Source: OMOG01 sp041485845
GTDB lineage: Bacteria; Acidobacteriota; Terriglobia; Bryobacterales; Bryobacteraceae
Direction: 5' to 3'
DNA: 11,061 nt
NCBI GenBank assembly: GCA_041485845.1
Contig: JBGPKH010000269.1
Coordinates: forward strand, 1 to 11,061
Within the stretch, counting starts at the first letter, position 1. Each line of letters begins with the position of its first letter. The notes below the pieces were generated by a model. It searched no databases, was not told where the DNA came from, and was given only the letters and a program-made list of their open reading frames with translations. Positions 5,117 to 11,061 of the stretch are shown in pieces. Made by a program: the position numbers and the translations under genes.

Positions 5117-8100
5117 ATGTTGTTTCCCAAGCCAACGGACGCGTTCAGGCTCAATCTGCCGGTAGCGCTCCTTGCCGCGGTCTTGCTGGTTCTCACGAGC
5201 GGGCAGGCACAGACCATCTCCAGCACCCTTCTGGGCACAGTGACGGATCCTTCCGGTAACGTGATTCCCGCAGCGGTGGTGGTTGTAACCAATGAAAGCA
5301 CGGGCGACCGGAGATCGTCCACGACGGATGCGACGGGCGGTTTTAACTTTCCCTCGCTGCTGCCCGGCAGCTATACCGTCAAAGTCGAAGCCGCGGGCTT
5401 TCGCACCTTCGAGAAGAAAAACAACGTTCTAACCGCCAACGAGCGCCTGTCGGTCGGCGATCTGCAATTGACTCTCGGCTCGGTTACAGAGTCGGTGTCC
5501 GTAACCGCCGGGACCGACCGGGTGCAGACGGCGAGCTCGGAAAGTTCCGCGGTGCTCAACTCGCGGCAGGTCGATACCATTGCCCAGAAGGGCCGGGTGC
5601 TGTACAACTACCTGCTGCTGATTCCGGGCGTCAGCACGAACGGCGGCGGCGCCGATGCGGCGTCGGGATTTCTCACTCTCCCGAACGCCGGCGGCCTTCC
5701 CAACACGATGATGACCATGACGGTGGACGGCATGCAGGGGGAGGACAACGGAAGCTCGCAACTGTTCCAGACCAACGTCGCCCCGGACGCGGTGGAAGAG
5801 ATCAAGGTCCTGATGAACAACTACCAGGCCGAGTATGGCCGCAACGGCGGCGCCACGGTCAACGTGATCACCAAGAGCGGGACCAAGGATTTTCACGGCA
5901 GCGCGTATTACTACAAGCGCCACGAGATGTTCAATGCCAACAGCTTCTTCAACAACCGCAGCGGCATTGCCAAGTCGCTCTACCGCTTTAACACCAAGGG
6001 CGTCGCGATCGGCGGCCCCATCACCATTCCCAAGGTGTTCAACACCAGCCGGCAGAAGCTGTTCTTCTTTTTCAACTTTGACAGCAATCCGAGCAGGTCG
6101 GCCGGGGCGACTCCCACCGTCCAAACCTTGCCTACCGCCCTGGAAAGGGCCGGCGACTTCTCCCAGTCGCTGAATCCCGGCGGAGCGCTGATACTGGTCA
6201 GGGATCCGCTCACGAACGCGAACTTCCCGGGAAACGTGATCCCCTCGAGCCGGATCAACAAGAACGGCCTGGCGCTTCTCAATACCATGCCCTTGCCCAA
6301 TCAATTGAACCGGACGCTCACCCTGGGAGCTTACAACAACCAATTCCTGCGTCCGACACCCAATACCCGGCGGCAGTACCTGTTCCGGATCGACTACCGC
6401 GCCTCCGACAAAGACTCGTTCTACTTCCGGGGGATGCATTTCAAGGTTCTGAATCTCAACGGGTCATTGACGAGCTTTACCGGCCCGAACAACGATTTCG
6501 ACGTGCCTTCGAAAACCGCCGTTTTCGGCTGGACCCGAATTGTCAGCACGACGATGGTGAACGAGTTCACCGCGGGTGTGAAACGCGAGCACGAAGAGAC
6601 CACCATTGACGACGACCTGGTGACACGCAAGCATTGGGGCTTCACCTCCGGGCAATTCCATCCGGAGATCAATCCGGACAACCTGCTGCCGGCGGTTTCC
6701 TACAGCGGCGGCGGGTTGCAAAGCACGCCCAGTTTCGGCAATTACCAGGCGGGCCGGTTCCCACAGCAGGAGGCGGACATCAATTATTACGTCAACAACA
6801 GTCTCACCATTACCCGAAATAAGCACACCTTCAAGTTCGGCGTTTACGCGGAGAAGGACCGGATTACCACGGGAAGCGGCTTCGGAACTACTCCCACGGG
6901 GAGTTTCAGCTTTAACGTCGATACCAACAACCCCAACGACGCCAGGCATCCTTTTGCCAACGGACTGCTGGGAAACTTCACACAATACAGTGAATCGCAG
7001 GCTCGCACCCGTCCCGCCGGCACGTCGATCAATATCGACTGGTTCGTGCAGGACTCCTGGAAACTGACCAAGACCTTCACCCTCGAGCTGGGCCTGCGTG
7101 CGGCGTATTACACCCCGTGGTGGGCCTGGCATGGGTTCGCCACGAATTTTGCGATCGAACGCTTCGATCCCAAGAAGGCGCCAGTCCTGTACCGGCCGAC
7201 GTGCTTAACTGCCAATCCTTGCAGCGGAACCAACCGCGTGGCTCTCGATCCGATCACCGGCAAGACGGCTAGTCCGGCGCTGCTGGGCGGGCCTGCTTAC
7301 GTGCCGGGCACGGGCGATCCGGCCAACGGCTCGATCACGGCGAAGGAGCCGAATTACCCGAACGGGTTTATCGAGAACGCCGGCGAGATGTTGCAGCCGC
7401 GGTTCGGCTTTGCCTGGGACGTTTTCGGGAACGGCAAGACCGCGGTCCGCGGGGGCTTTGCCATCACCAACCAGATCCTGCGCTATGAACCCCAGGCGGC
7501 GGCGGCGCCCATCAACTACACGCCGGTGTTTTATTACGGGAACCTGGACACGTTCTTGAACAGCAGCGGGTTCCTTTCTCCGGGCACGACCGTCGGCTTC
7601 GACCGGAACGGCAAGTCTCCGGCGGTCTACAATACCTCTCTCGGCGTCCAGCAAAGCATCGGGTTTGGAACCGTGATGGAAGTCAAATACGTTTCGACTC
7701 TGGCGCGGCACCTGGCCACCAACCAAGCCCTCAACACATACGTCTATGGCACCCGCTTCCTGCCGCAGAACATCGACCCGACCACCAACACACCATTCAA
7801 TGACAATTACCTGCGGCCTTACTCCGGCTATGCCGGGATCACCGAGCGGACGCGGCTGGGCAGCTCGAACTTCCACGCCCTGGAAGTGCAAGCCAACCGC
7901 CGGTTTGCTCGTGGTTTGCAGTTCGGCGTGGCCTACACCTTCTCCAAGGCAATGGACTACTACGGGAATGGCTCGCAAGGCGGCGGCGGCGTGTCGGTTG
8001 CGGGCCCCACCGGCGCGAACTTTCCGGTCTATCAGAACGCGAGAGCCTGGAGCTACACCAAGTCGGGATTCGACCAGACGCACGTTTTCACGATCAACTA

Positions 8101-8638
8101 CACGTACGATCTCCCGAAGGCCAGCAAGCTCGCTCCCAACCCCGTAGTGCGCGTGGCTTTCGACAACTGGCAGATTTCCGGAATTACTTCTTTTGCCAGC
8201 GGGATACCGAACAACATCGCGTTGCAGTTATCGGACAATGCCGACCTGGTGGGCGGCGGCGACGGCGTCCGCGCCAATCTCATCGGCGATCCCAGGATCT
8301 CGCACGGCGAACGCGGTTTTCTTCAAATGTTCAACCCGAAAGTGTTTGCGCGTCCGGCGCGGGGCGATGCGGGCAACATCGGCAGCGGCATCGTGCGCGG
8401 CCCCGGCATCAACAATTGGGACGTGACGTTGTTCAAGAACTTCCCCATCAAGAGCGACACGCGAAGCGTGCAGTTCCGCTGGGAGTTCTACAACCTCGTG
8501 AATCACACCCAGTTCAGCGGCATGAACACAACCGCCACGTTCAATGCGGCGGGGCAGCAGACGAACAGCTCGCTGGGACAGGCGACGTCGGCGCGGCCGG
8601 CACGAATCATGCAGGTTTCCCTTCGGTTCCGGTTCTAG
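5117..8638 (+). CDS. Oar-like TonB-dependent outer-membrane receptor with carboxypeptidase-regulatory-like domain
   Basis: The 1173-residue product is of the Oar-like family that is greatly expanded in Acidobacteriota and is thought to import large or complex organic substrates. Residues 1-32 are a signal peptide (LNLPVALLAAVLLVLTSGQA). A carboxypeptidase-regulatory-like beta-sandwich follows at about 33-115 (GTVTDPSGNVIPAAVVVVTN, LLPGSYTVKVEAAGF). The plug is at about 120-270, with NYLLLIPGVS, the DAVEEIKVL motif and NNYQAEYGRNGGATVNVITK. The beta-barrel fills the rest and ends in LRFRF, with the terminal Phe expected for BAM-dependent insertion. No TonB box is obvious. Length is normal for the family. 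It stands behind its own TATAAT box and is followed, 138 bp downstream, by Tat-exported isomerase-like and oxidoreductase genes, which suggests a sugar-containing ligand. The ligand itself cannot be read from sequence. Confidence 0.93.
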   Translation: MLFPKPTDAFRLNLPVALLAAVLLVLTSGQAQTISSTLLGTVTDPSGNVIPAAVVVVTNESTGDRRSSTTDATGGFNFPSLLPGSYTVKVEAAGFRTFEKKNNVLTANERLSVGDLQLTLGSVTESVSVTAGTDRVQTASSESSAVLNSRQVDTIAQKGRVLYNYLLLIPGVSTNGGGADAASGFLTLPNAGGLPNTMMTMTVDGMQGEDNGSSQLFQTNVAPDAVEEIKVLMNNYQAEYGRNGGATVNVITKSGTKDFHGSAYYYKRHEMFNANSFFNNRSGIAKSLYRFNTKGVAIGGPITIPKVFNTSRQKLFFFFNFDSNPSRSAGATPTVQTLPTALERAGDFSQSLNPGGALILVRDPLTNANFPGNVIPSSRINKNGLALLNTMPLPNQLNRTLTLGAYNNQFLRPTPNTRRQYLFRIDYRASDKDSFYFRGMHFKVLNLNGSLTSFTGPNNDFDVPSKTAVFGWTRIVSTTMVNEFTAGVKREHEETTIDDDLVTRKHWGFTSGQFHPEINPDNLLPAVSYSGGGLQSTPSFGNYQAGRFPQQEADINYYVNNSLTITRNKHTFKFGVYAEKDRITTGSGFGTTPTGSFSFNVDTNNPNDARHPFANGLLGNFTQYSESQARTRPAGTSINIDWFVQDSWKLTKTFTLELGLRAAYYTPWWAWHGFATNFAIERFDPKKAPVLYRPTCLTANPCSGTNRVALDPITGKTASPALLGGPAYVPGTGDPANGSITAKEPNYPNGFIENAGEMLQPRFGFAWDVFGNGKTAVRGGFAITNQILRYEPQAAAAPINYTPVFYYGNLDTFLNSSGFLSPGTTVGFDRNGKSPAVYNTSLGVQQSIGFGTVMEVKYVSTLARHLATNQALNTYVYGTRFLPQNIDPTTNTPFNDNYLRPYSGYAGITERTRLGSSNFHALEVQANRRFARGLQFGVAYTFSKAMDYYGNGSQGGGGVSVAGPTGANFPVYQNARAWSYTKSGFDQTHVFTINYTYDLPKASKLAPNPVVRVAFDNWQISGITSFASGIPNNIALQLSDNADLVGGGDGVRANLIGDPRISHGERGFLQMFNPKVFARPARGDAGNIGSGIVRGPGINNWDVTLFKNFPIKSDTRSVQFRWEFYNLVNHTQFSGMNTTATFNAAGQQTNSSLGQATSARPARIMQVSLRFRF

Positions 8639-8698
8639 CGGCGCGCGGCGTTGCTGTCGTCGTTGAAGGCCCGGATCGAATTGCCGGACCCAATTACC

Positions 8699-8727
8699 TT
8701 GACAACGCGGAATGGGCGTGATAGATC
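8699..8727 (+). promoter_or_regulatory. Possible promoter for the isomerase/oxidoreductase pair
   Basis: A perfect TTGACA (8699-8704) is followed at 17 bp by TAGATC (8722-8727), which keeps the important first T and A but not the final T of a -10 box. It is placed sensibly, in the 138-bp gap after the receptor and 50 bp before the next start. There is no good terminator after the receptor, so read-through from the receptor promoter is also possible. Confidence 0.3.
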
Positions 8728-8763
8728 AACGTCAGGATTCTCGTTTTTATCTGTGTGACCGTC

Positions 8764-8773
8764 GGGAGGTGAT
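8764..8773 (+). promoter_or_regulatory. Near-consensus Shine-Dalgarno deciding the start at 8777
   Basis: GGGAGGTGAT matches the anti-Shine-Dalgarno complement at nine of ten positions, with GGAGG seven bases before ATG 8777. There is no in-frame ATG, GTG or TTG between 8777 and the twin-arginine codons, so the unusually long N-terminal region of this protein appears real. Confidence 0.75.
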
Positions 8774-8776
8774 CTG

Positions 8777-9871
8777 ATGCCGTCTTCGGGCTTTCGCGCC
8801 TGCTCCAAGGCCCTCTCGGAATACCGTTGCAGTCGCAAGGAGATCGACAGAAGGACCTTTCTAGCTGCTGCAGGGGTTGCGTTGACCCAGCGCTTGGCTT
8901 CGGCGCAGCGCCCCCAGGTGGAACTTGGGGCCATCTCGGGCAGCGTCAGCCAGATGAAATGGACGCCGGTTCAGTTCCTCGACTACATGGCGAGAATCAA
9001 CCTGCGTCACGCCATGATCTCGCTCCCGCGCGACGTGCTCCTCGACGAATCCGCCGTGAAACAGGTCCGCGCGTATGCCGATAATCTGGGCCTCTCGCTG
9101 ATCCTCGCGCATGGATCGGTCTGTCCCAGTTCGCGGTCGTTCAATGCCGCTCTTGGCACGGTCGAGCAACAGGTGGCGCCGGCTTTGAGAGTGTCGCAGA
9201 TCTTCGGCGCGCGGTCCATGCGGTGCGTGCTGGGCAGCGGGACCGAGCGCCCCGAGATCGACAAGCACATCGAGAACATGATCGCCGCCGTGCGGGGCAT
9301 GCGCTCGCGCATCCTGGACTCGGGCGTCAAGCTCGCGGTGGAGAACCACGGCGGCGACCTTCAGGCCCGCGAGATGAAGGCGATGGTGGAGGCGGTGGGC
9401 AGAGACGTCATGGGCGTTTGCCTGGATTCGGGCAACCCCGTGTGGATGCTGGAAGATCCACTCATGACGATGGAAATGCTGGCGCCCTATGCCGAAACCA
9501 CGCACATTCGCGACAGCGCCGTCTGGCGCGTGCCGGAGGGGATCGCGGTGCGCTGGGTGAACATGGGCGACGGCAACGTGGACATCAGTGGCTGGATCAA
9601 GAAATTCCTGGCGTTGCGGCCTGGCATGCCGCTCATCTTCGAGAACCTGGTTTCGCGGCAGCCCCGAGTGTTCAACGTCTTCGATCCTAAGTTCTGGGAC
9701 AACTACCGCAAGATGCCGGCCTGGGAGTTCAGCCGCTTCCTCGCGTTGGCGGAGCGCGGCAAACCGACTCCCGCGGTTCCCGTTCCGGCGGGAAAAGATC
9801 CCGGCCGGCAGCAGTGCGAAGACCTGGAAGTGTGCGTGCGATATACTCGGGAGCTGCTGCGGACCATTTGA
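8777..9871 (+). CDS. Tat-exported xylose isomerase-like TIM-barrel protein (sugar phosphate isomerase/epimerase family)
   Basis: The product has 364 residues. A twin-arginine signal (IDRRTFLAAAGVALTQRLA, RR at 25-26) follows a 23-residue hydrophilic leader containing two Cys, which is longer than usual. The mature part has the AP endonuclease 2/xylose isomerase-like fold, with metal ligands Glu189 (AVENHGG), Asp217 (CLDSGNP), His243 (THIRDS) and Glu289 (IFENLV). Family members use this site to isomerise or epimerise sugars, and relatives act in cleavage of oxidised glycosides. The next gene, a Tat-exported Gfo/Idh/MocA oxidoreductase, begins 14 bp after the stop, so they are almost certainly one operon and probably act on the same sugar in the periplasm. 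It is clearly divergent from the isomerase-like protein at 1240-2166 (different motif context), so it is not a recent duplicate. Exact reaction and substrate are unknown. Confidence 0.88.
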   Translation: MPSSGFRACSKALSEYRCSRKEIDRRTFLAAAGVALTQRLASAQRPQVELGAISGSVSQMKWTPVQFLDYMARINLRHAMISLPRDVLLDESAVKQVRAYADNLGLSLILAHGSVCPSSRSFNAALGTVEQQVAPALRVSQIFGARSMRCVLGSGTERPEIDKHIENMIAAVRGMRSRILDSGVKLAVENHGGDLQAREMKAMVEAVGRDVMGVCLDSGNPVWMLEDPLMTMEMLAPYAETTHIRDSAVWRVPEGIAVRWVNMGDGNVDISGWIKKFLALRPGMPLIFENLVSRQPRVFNVFDPKFWDNYRKMPAWEFSRFLALAERGKPTPAVPVPAGKDPGRQQCEDLEVCVRYTRELLRTI

Positions 9872-9885
9872 GAAAGGAATAATAC

Positions 9886-11061
9886 ATGAGGCGAAGAGAC
9901 CTTCTGAAGTCTTCCGCCGCGGCCGGCGGGGCATACCTGTTCGATATCGTGCCGCGGCGCGTGCTCGGCCAGGGACAACCAGCGCCCAGCGACACCTTGC
10001 ATCTCGGCCACATCGGCATCGGCGGGCGCGGGCGGACGCACCTGCGGCCCGAGGCGGACCTCGGCAAGGCGCTTCCACCCACGCCCGGGCAAGGCGGCGA
10101 CGGCAAGGGGCTGAGAAGCCCGGCGCTCTCCGTGGCGCTGTGCGACGTGGACGCGAAGCACCTGGATGCCGCGGCCACCCGCGTCGGGGGCAGGCCCAAA
10201 ACCTATCGCGACTTCCGGCGGCTCCTCGAAGACAAGAACGTGGATGCGGTCTATATCGCCACGCCCGACCACTGGCACGCTCTGATGACCATCATGGCCT
10301 GCCAGGCCGGCAAAGACGTCTACTGCGAGAAGCCCGCCTGCAACACCATCGAGGAGGGGCGGGCCATGGTCACGGCTTCCGATCGCTACGCGCGCGTGGT
10401 GCAGATCGGCTCGCAGGGCCGCTCGCAGGTGGCCGCGTGGCAAGCGGCCAATTACATCCGCGCCGGCCAGCTCGGCACGATGCGGAAAGTGGCCTGCTGG
10501 CACTACGCCAGTCCGATCGGCGACTGGACCCCGGACAGCGAACCGCCGCCCGAGATCGATTACGACCTTTGGGTGGGACCCGCGCGCTGGCTTCCTTACA
10601 ATGCGAAACACACCCACGGATCGTTCCGCTGGCTAGTCGACTTCGGCGGGGGCCAGATCCGCGACCGCGGCGCGCACATCATGAGCATCGCGAGCTGGAT
10701 CATGGGCGCCGACAACACCGGGCCGGTGAGCATCGACGCCAAGGGCGAGCCGCCGCGCGACGGCATGTACGACTCGGCGGTCACCATGGAAGTGACGTAC
10801 CAGTTCAAGAACCCGGACTGGACGCTGGTGTGGGCGCAGCCGGGCGAGCCATCCACGGAGCTCCAGGCGCGGTACGGCGCCGTGTACTGGGGCGACAACG
10901 GGAGGATCACGATCACCACCGGCGACGGCTCCAGCACCGCGACCGATCAGAAGGTGAAGGACTTCTCCTCGAAATTCGACACCGGCCAGGTGCCGCGCAG
11001 CCCGGGACACAACGAAAACTTCGAGCAGTGCGTGCGCACGCGCGAGAAGCCGATCATGGCC
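9886..11061 (+). CDS. Tat-exported Gfo/Idh/MocA family oxidoreductase (3' end outside window)
   Basis: The frame is open from ATG 9886 to the window end (392 codons, no stop seen); AAAGGA lies seven bases before the ATG. MRRRDLLKSSAAAGGAYLFD is a twin-arginine signal. The nucleotide-binding fold starts near residue 38 with GIGGRG (44-49) and continues through ALCDVDAKHL and VDAVYIATPDHWHAL to YCEKPACN, in which Lys149 is the family's catalytic lysine. The substrate domain holds GGGQIRDRGAHIMS, with Asp260 and His264 in the expected catalytic region. Such enzymes oxidise or reduce sugar hydroxyls with NAD(P). Tat export fits a cofactor bound before export, as in glucose-fructose oxidoreductase of Zymomonas. 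The TPDHWHAL and CEKP pattern resembles secreted members of Planctomycetes, Bacteroidetes and Acidobacteria, and a GH109-like glycosidase activity is possible. It follows the isomerase-like gene by 14 bp. Confidence 0.92.
   Translation, partial: MRRRDLLKSSAAAGGAYLFDIVPRRVLGQGQPAPSDTLHLGHIGIGGRGRTHLRPEADLGKALPPTPGQGGDGKGLRSPALSVALCDVDAKHLDAAATRVGGRPKTYRDFRRLLEDKNVDAVYIATPDHWHALMTIMACQAGKDVYCEKPACNTIEEGRAMVTASDRYARVVQIGSQGRSQVAAWQAANYIRAGQLGTMRKVACWHYASPIGDWTPDSEPPPEIDYDLWVGPARWLPYNAKHTHGSFRWLVDFGGGQIRDRGAHIMSIASWIMGADNTGPVSIDAKGEPPRDGMYDSAVTMEVTYQFKNPDWTLVWAQPGEPSTELQARYGAVYWGDNGRITITTGDGSSTATDQKVKDFSSKFDTGQVPRSPGHNENFEQCVRTREKPIMA

Noticed and set aside
8668..8695. Intrinsic terminator after the receptor gene
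   Set aside because: GGCCCGG/CCGGACC and AATTG/CAATT can pair only as short, mutually exclusive stems, and no T tract follows.

Overview
The window looks like a chromosomal segment of an Acidobacteriota member, most likely of the Bryobacter/Solibacter type. This is inferred from high-GC coding sequence, a very long Oar-like TonB-dependent receptor with an N-terminal carboxypeptidase-regulatory-like domain, several Tat-exported sugar isomerase-like and Gfo/Idh/MocA proteins, a multiheme cytochrome fused to TPRs, and dispersed short GC-rich repeats. No marker gene proves the taxonomy. Planctomycetes carry some of the same families, but far fewer Oar-like receptors.

Layout: (1) 1-317, + strand, is the C-terminal end of citrate synthase. 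(2) 274-938, - strand, holds two small translationally coupled genes (a soluble coiled-coil protein, then a single-span membrane protein). The second reads into a dispersed low-complexity repeat and ends inside the antisense of citrate synthase. A perfect 11-bp inverted repeat (962-993) sits just upstream of this pair. (3) 1240-4527, + strand, is a Tat-exported xylose-isomerase-like TIM-barrel protein, followed 36 bp later by a secreted seven-haem cytochrome c with about nine C-terminal TPRs. A 44-codon ORF is coupled to it by an ATGA overlap and stops just before a repeat array. (4) 4660-5002 is a REP-like intergenic array: one degenerate arm, one full copy with facing inverted arms, and one copy that has lost an arm. 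(5) 5117-11061, + strand, is a TonB-dependent receptor behind a TATAAT box, then a second Tat-exported TIM-barrel isomerase-like protein, and 14 bp later a Tat-exported Gfo/Idh/MocA oxidoreductase that runs off the window end.

How the genes may work together (inference): the receptor would bring a glycoside or oligosaccharide across the outer membrane. The exported Gfo/Idh/MocA enzyme, probably carrying a tightly bound nicotinamide cofactor through Tat, would oxidise a sugar hydroxyl. The exported isomerase-fold protein, with its Glu/Asp/His/Glu metal site intact, would isomerise or cleave the oxidised sugar. This is the protein pairing known from oxidative (3-keto) glycoside and C-glycoside cleavage. 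The first isomerase/cytochrome pair is a second exported unit whose substrate cannot be read from sequence. This possible periplasmic carbohydrate-processing cassette and the REP-like array are the most interesting parts of the window.
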